Below, one piece after another: positions 49,814-59,734 of a stretch of DNA of 64,000 bases. Source of the stretch: Ramlibacter algicola (GTDB lineage Bacteria > Pseudomonadota > Gammaproteobacteria > Burkholderiales > Burkholderiaceae_C). The translations under genes and the position numbers were made by a program. Each line of letters opens with the position of its first letter. Position 1 is the first letter of the stretch. The stretch is taken from the NCBI RefSeq assembly GCF_016641735.1, contig NZ_JAEDAO010000001.1, positions 1-64,000 of the forward strand, read 5' to 3'. The notes beneath the pieces were generated by a model. That model did no database searches. It was not told the origin of the DNA and saw nothing but the letters and a program-made list of their open reading frames with translations.

Positions 49814-50725
49814 TCAGTCCGCTTGCTTCAGTCGCAACGCCAGGTCGTACAGCGCGTTCTTCGGTCCACCGGTGATGTCGGCAGCCAGCTTCACCGCCGT
49901 CTTCAGCGGCACCTCGGGCAGCAGCACCCGCAGCACGCGTTCGCCGGCGCCTTCGTCCGCGACCGGCTCGATCGCATGCAGCACCAGCGCGAATTCGCCG
50001 CGCGTGCGCTGCGCATCCGCGGCCAGCCACGCTGGCAGGTCGGCGCATGGCATCGTCGCGACCTGCTCGAACTGCTTGGTCAATTCGCGGCCGACCGTGA
50101 CCGGGCGCGCGCCCAGCATGGCGAGTGACTGCGCCATCGCCGCGATGCGGTGCGGCGCTTCGAGCAGCACGACGGCACGGTCCTCGCGCGCGAGCGCCTG
50201 CACGGCCGACTCGCGCTCACCCGCCTTCGCGGGCAGGAAGCCGTGGAAGACGAAGCCGCCCTCGCGGATCGAGCCGGCGGCGCTCAGCACCGTCGTCACG
50301 CTGCTGGGCCCCGGCAGCGGGATCACGCGCAGCCCCGCGGCCTGCACCGCCGCGACGAGCCGCGCGCCGGGGTCGCTGACGGCGGGCGTGCCGGCGTCGC
50401 TCGCATAGGCGACGCGTTCGCCCGCCTGCAGGCGCGCGACGACCTGCTGCGCCGCCTCGGCCTCGTTGTGCTGGTGCACGGGCAGCAGCCGGTCGGCCGG
50501 CGCGTCGATGCCGTACGCGCGCAGCAGCGCCTGCGTGTGACGCGTGTCCTCGCAGGCGATGCGGTCGGCCAGCTGCAGCACGTGCAGCGCGCGCAGCGTG
50601 ACGTCCCCCAGGTTGCCGAGAGGGGTGGGCACGAGGTAGAGCGACGCGCGCGGATACTCCTGCGCACCGACCGCGGCGCGTGCCGCCTGCAGCGCGGCGG
50701 CGAAGGAAGCGGCGGGCGAGCTCAT
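49814..50725 (-). CDS. rsmI: 16S rRNA (cytidine1402-2'-O)-methyltransferase RsmI
   Basis: The 303-residue protein has the tetrapyrrole-methylase fold typical of RsmI: SLYLVPTPLGNLGDVTLRAL, ACEDTRHTQALLRAYGI, YASDAGTPAVSDPG and GFVFHGFLPAK. It 2'-O-methylates C1402 in the ribosomal decoding centre. It is divergent from yraN (11-bp gap between start codons), the order usual in proteobacteria. Confidence 0.95.
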   Translation of the reverse strand: MSSPAASFAAALQAARAAVGAQEYPRASLYLVPTPLGNLGDVTLRALHVLQLADRIACEDTRHTQALLRAYGIDAPADRLLPVHQHNEAEAAQQVVARLQAGERVAYASDAGTPAVSDPGARLVAAVQAAGLRVIPLPGPSSVTTVLSAAGSIREGGFVFHGFLPAKAGERESAVQALAREDRAVVLLEAPHRIAAMAQSLAMLGARPVTVGRELTKQFEQVATMPCADLPAWLAADAQRTRGEFALVLHAIEPVADEGAGERVLRVLLPEVPLKTAVKLAADITGGPKNALYDLALRLKQAD

Positions 50726-50736
50726 GGGAGGGCGCG

Positions 50737-51129
50737 ATGAAGGACGTGCTGCAAGGGCTGTTGGCGAGGCCGACGACGAAGGCGGTGGGCGATGCCGCGG
50801 AAGACCGCGCCCTCGCCCACCTGCGCCGCGCGGGCCTGCTGCTGGTGGCGCGCAATTATCGGACGCCCGGGCGCGGCGGCGGTGAGATCGACCTGGTGAT
50901 GCGCGACCGCGACACGCTCGTGTTCGTCGAGGTGCGCCGGCGCAGCCGCGGCGACCACGGCGGCGCGGCCGCCAGCGTGTCGCCGCTGAAGCAGCGGCGC
51001 ATCGTGTTCGCCGCCCGGCATTTCCTGCTGCGCCGCGCGGGCGCGCCGCCGCCGTGCCGCTTCGACGTCGTCTCGGTCGAGGCCGACGGCGTGCAGTGGC
51101 TGCGGGCGGCGTTCGACGCCGGGCGCTAG
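50737..51129 (+). CDS. yraN: YraN family (UPF0102) nuclease-fold protein
   Basis: The 130-residue protein has the PD-(D/E)xK-like core of UPF0102: AEDRALAHLRRAGLLLVARN, then GGGEIDLVMRD and VFVEVRRRS, where the usual lysine is arginine. A DNA-processing role has been suggested for the family, but function is not proven. GGGAGGG precedes the ATG. It is normally followed by diaA and dolP; here 4.6 kb of opposite-strand genes intervene. Its TAG shares CTAG with the next gene's stop. Confidence 0.9.
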   Translation: MKDVLQGLLARPTTKAVGDAAEDRALAHLRRAGLLLVARNYRTPGRGGGEIDLVMRDRDTLVFVEVRRRSRGDHGGAAASVSPLKQRRIVFAARHFLLRRAGAPPPCRFDVVSVEADGVQWLRAAFDAGR

Positions 51130-54080
51130 GCGGCGTTGACCCGCGCCAGCGGCGCGATCGCGTCCGCCTCGTTGGGACGCGTGCCGGCCAGCACCTCGTC
51201 CAGCAGCCGCGCCACCACGGGTGCATTGGCCCCGACGAGGTCCAGGTGTTCACCGCGCACTTCGCGCACGACCAGTTGCGGCGCGGCGCGGCGCCAGGCC
51301 GGCAGCGGATCGAGGTAGCCGGGCAGGCGCCCGCTGGCCCGCACCAGTAGCAGGCGGCCGTCGTACCGCGGCGGCCGGTAGCGCTCGAGCGCCCCGGCCA
51401 TCGCGTCGAGCACGCGCGCCTGCGGCGCGAGGAGGCCAAGCCCGTCGCTTGCCCGCCTGGCCCCGCTGGCCCGCAATGAGTGCCACCGCGTGCGGACGTA
51501 GGTCCCGCGCTGCGCCTGCGTCATCGCGAGCAGGCGCGTGAACGCGAGCCAGGCGCGCCCCGCGTGGTCGCACCACGCGGGCAGGTCGCGGCGCACGTAG
51601 GGATCGAGCAGCACCAGCGGCTCGACACGCTCGCCGACGGCGGCCAGTTGGCAAGCCATCTCGTACGCCACCTGGCCGCCGAAGGAAAAGCCCGCCAGCG
51701 CATACGGCCCCCGCGGCTGCACGGTGCGCACCTGCGCCACGTAGCCGTCCGCGATGCGGCGCACGTCGTCCAGCGGCGCCTCGCGCCCGTCCAGGCCCAC
51801 GGCCTGCAAGCCCCACACCGGCACGCCGGCGCGCAGCCGCTGCACCAGGTCGCGGCATTCCATCAGCGTGCCGCTGAGGCCGTGCACGAGGAACAGCGGG
51901 CGTCCGCGGCCGTCGCGCAGCTGCACCAGGGTCGGCGACGGCGCGGCCTGCCGCCCCTCCACCAGCGCGGCCTGCGCGCGCACGGTGGGAGCGACGAGCA
52001 ATGACGACAGCGGCAACGCACAGCCGGTGGCGTGCTGCACTTCGCGCAGCAGGCGCGCCGCGCGCAGCGAGTTGCCGCCGAGCGCGAAGAAGTCGTCCTC
52101 CGCACGCACCGCGGGCAGTCCCAGCACCTGCGCCCAGAGGCGGCAGAGGCGGCCGGCCAGCGATGCGTCGCTCGCCGTGTCCATGGCCGGCGGCTGTGGC
52201 GCGGCGCGCCGCCGGATCGCGTCGAGGCACTGCGGGTTGCGCAGCGCCGTGAGATTGACGACGTCGCGGCCCTCGAGCGCGGCACGCGCGGCGGCCTCGG
52301 AGTATTTGCCGTTGTGCGTGACGGGCAGGTCGCGCACCTCGAGCAGCACGTCGGGCACGTGCGCCGTCGTGAGCGCTTGCCGCACCTCCTGCCGCAGGAG
52401 GGCCGCCAGCGCGGGCGTCAGCTCGGTGCCTTTCGCGAGCACCACCAGTGCGACCACTTGCGGCTCCGGCGCTTCTCTGCCAACCACCATCGCATCGGCG
52501 ATGCCCGGCACGCCCGTCAGCACGCGCACCACCTCGCCCGGATGGAACTTGGTGCCGCGCACGTTCAGCACGCCGTCGCAGCGGCCGTGCAGGCGCGCGC
52601 CGCCCGCGGCGTCGAATTCGACCAGGTCGCCGTGCGTCCACACGCCGGCGTTCTGCGCGAAGTAGGCGGCGTGGAAGCGGCTGCCGTCGGCATCGCCCAG
52701 GAAGCCGAGAGGACGCGAGGGGAACGGATTCGTGCACACCAGCTGCCCGATGCCCGCGGCCGGCCGGCCCGCGTTCCAGGACTGCACGTCGAGCCCCAGG
52801 CTGCGTGCCTGCGCGAAGCCGGGACGCACCGGCAGCCCCGGATGGCCGAGCACGAAGCAGCCGAGGATGTCGGTGCCGCCGGAGATCGATTGCACCGGCA
52901 CGTCCTTCACGCAGCGCGTGACCCAGTGGAACTGCCGCTCGTGCAGCACGGCGCCCGTGGACAGCACGGCGCGCAAGGCCGACAGGTCCAGCCGCGACGC
53001 CTCGAAGCCCGCGTCCTCGCCCATCTTCAGGTAGCCGGGGCTGGTGCCGAACACGTGCACGCGGTGGCGCGCGACGAGCTCCCACAGCCGCTCCACGCTG
53101 TCGACCGGCCCGTCGTAGGTGACGATCTCCACGCCGCTCGCCAGGGCCGACAGTTGCCAGTTCCACATCATCCAGCCGCAGCTGGTGTGGAAGTACATCC
53201 GTTCACCCGGCCGCAGGTCGGTGTGCAGCCGGTGTTCCTTCACGTGCTCCAGCAGGCTGCCGCCCGCGCCGTGCACGATGCATTTGGGCCGGCCGGTGGT
53301 CCCGGAGGAGAACATCGCGAACAGCGGCTGGTCGAACGGGAAGCGTGGCCACCCGAACGCAGCCGGATCGCCCCGCGCCATCGCATCGTCGATGGCGATG
53401 CGCGGCAGCGGACCAGGGCCGGGCCACGCGCCATCGTCGAGCAGCAGCACCGCGCGCAAGCTCGGCAGGCTGCGTGCGAGCTGCGCGACGCGGTCGGCCA
53501 GCGCGGGCTCCTGCGCTCCGCCGTCGAGGTGCGCGGCCAGCAGCACCGGCGCCTGCGTGCCGAAGCGGTCCTGCAGCGCCTGCATGCCCATGTCGTGCGC
53601 CGCGCTGGAGAAGGTGGCGCCCAGGGCCGTGACGGCCAGCGCCGCGATCGCCGCGCGCGCGTCGTTGCGCAGGACGGCGACGACGCGATCGCCGGGCCGG
53701 ACGCCGAGCGCCGACAGCTGCTGTGCCAGCCGTGCCACGGCATCGCGCAACTCCCCGCGTGTCCACGTGCGCGACGACCCATCCGCATGCACTTCCGTGA
53801 GTGCCGGTGCATTGGCGCCGGCGATGCGCAGGTTGAGCAGGCTGTCGGCGTAGCTGAGGCGCAGTGACGGGAAGAAGCGCGCATGCTCGACGTCGCCACC
53901 GACGCACACGGGCTCGGCAGCGCCCTCGATCGCCAGCGGCGGGCCGCTCCAGGCCAGGAACTCGCGCCAGAACGTGCGGTACTCGGCGGCGCTGGATGCA
54001 TGCAGGTCCCGGGCATCACGGAACCGCCGGGCGCTGGCCTGCTCCAGCGCGGCGGTGAACTCGGCGAGCTGGGACTGCAT
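51126..54080 (-). CDS. Single-module NRPS-like A-T-TE enzyme with acetoacetyl-CoA-synthetase-type A domain
   Basis: This 984-residue protein has three domains. Residues 1-625 are an adenylate-forming ligase most like acetoacetyl-CoA synthetase (FWREFLAWSG start; A3 SSGTTGRPK 258-266; A5 GGTD 401-404; A8 GRCDGVLNVRGTKFHPG 499-515; A10 lysine K592 in THNGKYSEAAAR; closing NLTALRNPQCLDAI). Residues about 640-710 are a carrier domain with phosphopantetheine Ser671 in LGGNS. Residues about 725-970 are a type-I thioesterase with S799 (GFSFGG), D826 and H945. It should activate a 2- or 3-oxo acid, load it as a thioester and release, dimerise or cyclise it. Product and any phosphopantetheinyl transferase are unknown. 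A TACACT hexamer sits six bases before the start. Confidence 0.88.
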   Translation of the reverse strand: MQSQLAEFTAALEQASARRFRDARDLHASSAAEYRTFWREFLAWSGPPLAIEGAAEPVCVGGDVEHARFFPSLRLSYADSLLNLRIAGANAPALTEVHADGSSRTWTRGELRDAVARLAQQLSALGVRPGDRVVAVLRNDARAAIAALAVTALGATFSSAAHDMGMQALQDRFGTQAPVLLAAHLDGGAQEPALADRVAQLARSLPSLRAVLLLDDGAWPGPGPLPRIAIDDAMARGDPAAFGWPRFPFDQPLFAMFSSGTTGRPKCIVHGAGGSLLEHVKEHRLHTDLRPGERMYFHTSCGWMMWNWQLSALASGVEIVTYDGPVDSVERLWELVARHRVHVFGTSPGYLKMGEDAGFEASRLDLSALRAVLSTGAVLHERQFHWVTRCVKDVPVQSISGGTDILGCFVLGHPGLPVRPGFAQARSLGLDVQSWNAGRPAAGIGQLVCTNPFPSRPLGFLGDADGSRFHAAYFAQNAGVWTHGDLVEFDAAGGARLHGRCDGVLNVRGTKFHPGEVVRVLTGVPGIADAMVVGREAPEPQVVALVVLAKGTELTPALAALLRQEVRQALTTAHVPDVLLEVRDLPVTHNGKYSEAAARAALEGRDVVNLTALRNPQCLDAIRRRAAPQPPAMDTASDASLAGRLCRLWAQVLGLPAVRAEDDFFALGGNSLRAARLLREVQHATGCALPLSSLLVAPTVRAQAALVEGRQAAPSPTLVQLRDGRGRPLFLVHGLSGTLMECRDLVQRLRAGVPVWGLQAVGLDGREAPLDDVRRIADGYVAQVRTVQPRGPYALAGFSFGGQVAYEMACQLAAVGERVEPLVLLDPYVRRDLPAWCDHAGRAWLAFTRLLAMTQAQRGTYVRTRWHSLRASGARRASDGLGLLAPQARVLDAMAGALERYRPPRYDGRLLLVRASGRLPGYLDPLPAWRRAAPQLVVREVRGEHLDLVGANAPVVARLLDEVLAGTRPNEADAIAPLARVNAA

Positions 54081-54086
54081 GGATGC

Positions 54087-54092
54087 AGTGTA
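54087..54092 (-). promoter_or_regulatory. -10-like hexamer before the A-T-TE gene
   Basis: TACACT (minus strand) ends 6 nt before the start codon at 54080 with no Shine-Dalgarno sequence. The gene therefore probably has its own promoter besides any read-through. Confidence 0.45.
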
Positions 54093-54185
54093 GGAACGCG
54101 AGTCCCGGAATCGCGTTCCGCTAGCGCGCCAGGGTCACCCGCGGAATGAACCGCCTTGCGCCGTCGTTGTCGATATGGCCGAGCC

Positions 54186-54872
54186 TCACGCGCGGTGCGC
54201 GCGCAGCACCCACAGGAAGGGCTCGCCGAAGGTGCCGCTGCCGGCGGCGGGCTTGCGCATCGGGCGCAGTTCGTCGATGACGAGCCCGGCCGACCAGATG
54301 GCGCGCAACTGCTCCTCGGTGTAGCCCAGCCCGCCGCCGAGCGTGCCGCGCGCATACACCTCGTCGTCGCTGAAGCCGCTGCCGCCTTCGGGCCGGAAGC
54401 AGGTCATCCCGAAGATGCCGCCCGGGCGCAGCGCGCGCACGACGAGGTCGACGTATTGCGCACGCCGGTGCGGCGCGATGTGGTGGAAACAGCCGCCGTC
54501 GTAGACGATGTCGTACGCGCCTTCAGGGACCTGCAGCTCGAACACGTCGCTGCGCACGAAGTCGACCTGCACGCCCGCTTGCTGCGCGGCTTCGCGGCCC
54601 CAGGCGAGCGCCGTTTCCGAATAGTCGACCGCCTGGACGTCGACGCCATGGCGCGCCAGGTGCACCGCGTTGCGGCCGAACCCGCAACCCAGGTCCAGCG
54701 CCTGGCCGGGTCGCAGCAGGCCTTCGTCGATCCAGGCCGCGAGGTTCTCGTCGGGCGCCGGGCCGAAGAACGGCACCGGCCGCGATCGGTCGGCGAAGAA
54801 GCTGTCCCAGCGCCCTGGATCCTGGTTCGCCAGCAGGGCGTCGAGGGCCGCCGGATCGGTCGCGATCGTCAT
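54186..54872 (-). CDS. Class-I SAM-dependent methyltransferase
   Basis: The 228-residue protein has motif I ALDLGCGFGRNAVHLARHG, an acidic motif II (AVDYSETAL), the DIVYDGGCFHHI stretch and GGIFGMTCFRPEGG. It resembles small-molecule methyltransferases of the TehB/UbiE-like kind. It lies 105 bp upstream of the A-T-TE gene on the same strand and could modify its product. GACAAT five bases before the start indicates an independent leaderless promoter. The substrate is unknown. Confidence 0.83.
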   Translation of the reverse strand: MTIATDPAALDALLANQDPGRWDSFFADRSRPVPFFGPAPDENLAAWIDEGLLRPGQALDLGCGFGRNAVHLARHGVDVQAVDYSETALAWGREAAQQAGVQVDFVRSDVFELQVPEGAYDIVYDGGCFHHIAPHRRAQYVDLVVRALRPGGIFGMTCFRPEGGSGFSDDEVYARGTLGGGLGYTEEQLRAIWSAGLVIDELRPMRKPAAGSGTFGEPFLWVLRAHRA

Positions 54873-54877
54873 GCGTC

Positions 54878-54883
54878 ATTGTC
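54878..54883 (-). promoter_or_regulatory. -10-like hexamer before the SAM methyltransferase gene
   Basis: GACAAT (minus strand) ends 5 nt before the start codon at 54872. Confidence 0.4.
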
Positions 54884-54949
54884 CCGGCTGCGGTGCCCGT
54901 TCGCCAGCGAACAGCCCCCATTGACACCCAGCGCCGCCGCGCCGCTCGT

Positions 54950-55732
54950 TCAGGGTGCAGCCATGAAGTAGTAGTCACGGCCGCTGCTGAACTGCTCGCA
55001 GAACGCTTCGCGCCCCAGCGCGGGCCCGCCGTGCGCAAGCCAGTCGGCCATCACGAACAGCCGCAGGCCACAGTCGCCCGCCAGCAGGTCGTGGACGTCG
55101 CCGGGGCGCGTGCCGTAGTAGTCCGCACCTCCCAGCCCATGCTCGAAGACGACGACCGGGCGGTGCGCGCGCAAGGTCGCGACCGCGCCGCGGAACACCT
55201 GGAGCTCGGCGCCCTCGACGTCGACCTTGACGAAGTGCAAGGGCATGTCGCGCGGCACCACGTCGTCCAGCCTTTCCGTCCGCACCACGATCTGCTCCAC
55301 CCGCTCGTCGGGGCTGTCGTAGCGCCGGCGACGCAGGCCGCTGTAGGCAGGATTGCTCACCACGTGCTGGAACGTGGCCGACCCTGCCGTCTCGCTGAGC
55401 GCACAGCCGTGCAGCTGGACATTGGGGTAGCGCGCGAACGTTCGCTGCAGGCCCGCGAAATGGCCCGGCAGGGGCTCGAACGCGAAGTGCCGCCCCCGGG
55501 GCGCCAGGCGGAGCATCTCGCGCAGCATGCTGCCTTCGTGGCAGCCCACGTCGACGCAATTCGCATCCTGGGTGAGCACGCGCCGCATGACGGCCAGCGT
55601 CTGCAGGTCGTAGTCACGGCTCTTGTCCGCGCCAGCGGCGCGTCCGGCCCAGCGCGCCATGGTGCCGTGCAGCCGCCGCGCCCACGGGCCCACCGCGCTC
55701 TGCGCCACCCATCGCTTCCAGTTCCGGTTCAT
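54950..55732 (-). CDS. FkbM family methyltransferase
   Basis: The 260-residue protein has the FkbM signatures CVDVGCHEGSMLREM (SAM loop), HFAFEPLPGHFAGLQRTF and HFVKVDVEGAELQVFRGA. FkbM enzymes O-methylate polyketides, sugars or lipopolysaccharide components. It is the first of three minus-strand genes inserted between yraN and the SIS gene, 77 bp upstream of the other methyltransferase. The ATG at 55732 precedes a basic N-terminus (NRNWKRWV). The target could be a surface glycan instead of the A-T-TE product. Confidence 0.86.
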   Translation of the reverse strand: MNRNWKRWVAQSAVGPWARRLHGTMARWAGRAAGADKSRDYDLQTLAVMRRVLTQDANCVDVGCHEGSMLREMLRLAPRGRHFAFEPLPGHFAGLQRTFARYPNVQLHGCALSETAGSATFQHVVSNPAYSGLRRRRYDSPDERVEQIVVRTERLDDVVPRDMPLHFVKVDVEGAELQVFRGAVATLRAHRPVVVFEHGLGGADYYGTRPGDVHDLLAGDCGLRLFVMADWLAHGGPALGREAFCEQFSSGRDYYFMAAP

Positions 55733-55774
55733 GCCGCAGCTTCTCCCTGCCCTCGAGTATCGCCGCCGGCCCCC

Positions 55775-57021
<1,247 letters not shown>

Positions 57022-57027
57022 GCAAGC

Positions 57028-57062
57028 CCCGTCATTCCCGCGAAGGAAGGCGGGACGACGGG
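57028..57062. repeat. REP-like hairpin after dolP
   Basis: CCCGTC (57028-57033) pairs with GACGGG (57057-57062), and CCCGC (57037-57041) with GCGGG (57050-57054), around an 8-nt loop. It is the same family as 49776-49800 with a longer loop. Again it lies between convergent genes, a likely two-way terminator. Confidence 0.6.
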
Positions 57063-57068
57063 CAAGTC

Positions 57069-57971
57069 TCAGCGCAGCCGCTTGATCAGGGACGACGTGT
57101 CCCAGCGGTTGCCGCCCTGCTGCTGGACGTCGGCGTAGAACTGGTCCACCAGCGCCGTCACGGGCAGGCGCGCGCCGTTGCGCTTGGCTTCCTCCAGCGC
57201 GATGCCCAGGTCCTTGCGCATCCAGTCGACGGCAAAGCCGAAGTCGAACTTGCCGGCGATCATGGTCTTGCCGCGGTTGTCCATCTGCCAGCTCTGCGCG
57301 GCACCCTTGCCGATCACCTCGAGCACCTGCTCCATGTCGAGCCCGGCCTTCATGCCGAAGGCGATGGCTTCCGACAGCCCCTGCACCAGCCCCGCGATCG
57401 CGATCTGGTTGACCATCTTGGCCAGCTGGCCCGAGCCGCTGCCGCCCAGCAGCGTGAACGCGCGCGAGAACGCCATCGCCACCGGCCTGGCGGTGTCGAA
57501 CGCGGCCTGGTCGCCGCCGCACATCACGGTGAGCAGGCCGTTCTGCGCGCCGGCCTGGCCGCCGGAGACGGGCGCGTCGACGAACTGCACGCCGGCTTTC
57601 TTCGCTTCGGCCGAGAGCTCGCGCGCGACGTTGGCCGACGCGGTCGTGTGGTCGACGAACACGGTGCCCTTCTTCATGCCGGCAAGCGCGCCGTTGTCGC
57701 CCAGCACGACCGAGCGCAGGTCGTCGTCGTTGCCCACGCAGCAGAACACGATGTCGCAGCCTGCCACCGCTTCGCGGGGCGTCGGGGCCGACTTGCCCTT
57801 GAACTCGCCGGTCCACGCCTGCGCCTTGGCGGCGCTGCGGTTGTAGACCGTCACATCGTGGTCGGCCAGTGCGAGGTGGCCGGCCATGGGAAATCCCATC
57901 ACGCCGAGGCCGAGGAAAGCCACCTTGCGGGGCGCGGTCTGTTCGTAGGTCTTCGGGTTGGTGCTCGCCAT
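57069..57971 (-). CDS. NAD(P)-dependent 3-hydroxyisobutyrate / tartronate-semialdehyde reductase family
   Basis: The 300-residue protein has the Rossmann loop FLGLGVMGFPMAGHLALA near residue 20, the substrate-binding DAPVSGGQAGA and the catalytic-lysine region GQLAKMVNQ. This is the beta-hydroxyacid dehydrogenase family (GarR, MmsB, GlxR). The exact hydroxyacid is not determined. A Shine-Dalgarno AAGGAG precedes the ATG, unlike many neighbours. It is 30 bp upstream of nothing related; the tautomerase gene upstream is on the same strand. Confidence 0.85.
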   Translation of the reverse strand: MASTNPKTYEQTAPRKVAFLGLGVMGFPMAGHLALADHDVTVYNRSAAKAQAWTGEFKGKSAPTPREAVAGCDIVFCCVGNDDDLRSVVLGDNGALAGMKKGTVFVDHTTASANVARELSAEAKKAGVQFVDAPVSGGQAGAQNGLLTVMCGGDQAAFDTARPVAMAFSRAFTLLGGSGSGQLAKMVNQIAIAGLVQGLSEAIAFGMKAGLDMEQVLEVIGKGAAQSWQMDNRGKTMIAGKFDFGFAVDWMRKDLGIALEEAKRNGARLPVTALVDQFYADVQQQGGNRWDTSSLIKRLR

Positions 57972-58001
57972 GGGGGTCGTCTCCTTCTGTGAGCGGCCAT
58001 T

Positions 58002-58406
58002 CTAGGAGGGGCGCGTGCGGTCCTGCACCGCGTAGTGCGCCACCCCGTTGCCGAACGACCAGTTCTCGCGCGCCGTCTCGACGAGGTGGATGACCACGTC
58101 GGCGGCGGCGAACGAGGTCGTCCTCGCCACCTCGCGCGCGATGCGCTCGTACAGCGCCTCCTTCAGCCCGACCGTGCGGCCCGGCGCGCAGGCGACCTGC
58201 ACGAAGACGACCTTGTCGCCATGCTCGACGCCGAGGTAGCGCGGCGTGCACACCAGGTCGCCCGGCGCGCGGCGGCCGATGACCTGGAAGCGGTCGTCGG
58301 CCGGGACGTTGAACACGGCGACGAGCGACTCATGGACGGCGCCGGACACCGCCGCCGCCTCGTCGGCAGGCGTGGCGGCGGGAAGGTCGATGCGGACGAA
58401 GGGCAT
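58002..58406 (-). CDS. Tautomerase-superfamily protein
   Basis: The 134-residue protein begins MPFVRIDLP; removal of Met leaves the catalytic N-terminal proline of the tautomerase/4-oxalocrotonate family. It is about twice the 4-OT length, as in two-repeat MSAD/CaaD-like members, and also has a conserved IHLVETARENWSFGNG segment. The reaction is unknown. AGGAG lies before the start. It may be co-transcribed with the dehydrogenase downstream (30-bp gap). Confidence 0.8.
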   Translation of the reverse strand: MPFVRIDLPAATPADEAAAVSGAVHESLVAVFNVPADDRFQVIGRRAPGDLVCTPRYLGVEHGDKVVFVQVACAPGRTVGLKEALYERIAREVARTTSFAAADVVIHLVETARENWSFGNGVAHYAVQDRTRPS

Positions 58407-58496
58407 GGCGTCTCCTGGGAGTGAAGAGCCGCACTGTGCCGCTGCGCGCGCTGTGTGGAAATCCCGGGCCCGCGGAAACGGCTTTGCACGGGCTGC

Positions 58497-58525
58497 AAAA
58501 AGGAAAAGCCGCCTCGCGGCGGCTT
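58497..58525 (-). terminator. Rho-independent terminator of pilU
   Basis: On the minus strand AAGCCGCC, loop GCGA, GGCGGCTT (58506-58525) is followed by TTCCTTTTT. It lies 37 bp after the pilU stop, so it ends the pilT-pilU transcript. Confidence 0.85.
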
Positions 58526-58530
58526 CCTGG

Positions 58531-58550
58531 ATCCCGGCCTGCGCCGGGAT
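58531..58550. repeat. Short inverted repeat, REP-like
   Basis: ATCCCGGC (58531-58538), loop CTGC, GCCGGGAT (58543-58550). It resembles GGATCCCGGCCTGCGCCGGGAT-type dispersed repeats often seen in related genomes, a sister type to the TTCCCGC elements. It lies between pilU stop and its terminator. Confidence 0.5.
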
Positions 58551-58561
58551 GGCAACTCGGC

Positions 58562-59698
58562 TCAAACGATGGCCAGGTGCTCCGTCCCGGACGCCAGATC
58601 CTGCGTCTTCGCCCGTTGCGAATTGAGCTTGATCTGCAGCCGCAGGTCGTTGACCGAGTCGGCGTTGCGCAGCGCGTCCTCGAACGAGATGATGTTGTTC
58701 TCGAAGGCGTCGAACAGGGCCTGGTCGAAGGTCTGCATGCCCAGGTTGCGGCTCTTCTTCATGATCTCCTTGATCTCGGAGACCTCGCCCTTGAAGATCA
58801 GGTCGCTGATCAGGGGGCTGTTCAGCATGATCTCCACCATGGCCTGGCGGCCCTTGCCGTCCTGCTTGGGCACCAGGCGCTGCGAGATCATCGCCTTCAG
58901 GTTCAGCGACAGGTCCATCAGCAGCTGCGCGCGCCGCTCCTCCGGGAAGAAGTTGATGACGCGGTCCAGCGCCTGGTTGGCGCTGTTGGCGTGCAGCGTG
59001 GCCATGCACAGGTGGCCGGTTTCGGCGAATGCGATGGCGTGTTCCATCGTCTCGCGGTCGCGGATCTCGCCCATCAGGATCACGTCGGGCGCCTGGCGCA
59101 GCGTGTTCTTCAGCGCCGATTCCCAGTTGTCGGTGTCCAGGCCCACTTCGCGCTGCGTGATCACGCAGTTCTTGTGCGGGTGCACGAATTCGACCGGGTC
59201 CTCGATCGTGATGATGTGGCCCTGCGAGTTCTCGTTGCGCCAGTCGATCATGGCCGCCAGCGTGGTCGACTTGCCCGAGCCCGTCGCGCCCACCAGGATG
59301 ACCAGGCCGCGCTTGGCCATCACCACGTCCTTGAGCACCTGCGGCACGCCCAGCTTGTCGATGGTGGGCAGCACCTGCGGGATCACCCGCAGCACCATGC
59401 CGACCTTGCCCTGCTGCACGAACGCGTTGACGCGGAAGCGGCCGATGCTGGGCGGCGAGATGGCGAAGTTGCACTCCTTGGTGCGCTCGAACTCCGACGC
59501 CTGCTTGTCGTTCATGATCGACCGCGCCAGCGCCAGCGTGTGCTGGCCGGTCAGCGGCTGCGGCGAGACCTTGGTGACCTTGCCGTCGACCTTGATCGCC
59601 GGCGGGAAGTCGCCCGTGATGAAGAGGTCCGAGCCGTTGCGGCTGACCATCAGCTTCAGCAGGTCGTTGATGAACTTCGTAGCCTGGTCGCGTTCCAT
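58562..59698 (-). CDS. pilU: Type IV pilus retraction ATPase PilU
   Basis: The 378-residue PilT/VirB11-type ATPase has Walker A GATGSGKSTT, Asp box ITIEDPVEFVH, Walker B VILMGEIRDRETM and His box GHLCMATLHANS. The C-terminal extension ending LASGTEHLAIV, beyond PilT length, is typical of PilU. It works with PilT in pilus retraction for twitching and DNA uptake. It is the second gene of the pilT-pilU operon (36-bp gap), next to yggS as in many beta/gammaproteobacteria. Confidence 0.95.
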   Translation of the reverse strand: MERDQATKFINDLLKLMVSRNGSDLFITGDFPPAIKVDGKVTKVSPQPLTGQHTLALARSIMNDKQASEFERTKECNFAISPPSIGRFRVNAFVQQGKVGMVLRVIPQVLPTIDKLGVPQVLKDVVMAKRGLVILVGATGSGKSTTLAAMIDWRNENSQGHIITIEDPVEFVHPHKNCVITQREVGLDTDNWESALKNTLRQAPDVILMGEIRDRETMEHAIAFAETGHLCMATLHANSANQALDRVINFFPEERRAQLLMDLSLNLKAMISQRLVPKQDGKGRQAMVEIMLNSPLISDLIFKGEVSEIKEIMKKSRNLGMQTFDQALFDAFENNIISFEDALRNADSVNDLRLQIKLNSQRAKTQDLASGTEHLAIV

Positions 59699-59734
59699 GA
59701 AGCGACTCCTTTCTGCTTGCGTCCCCGCGGCTGC

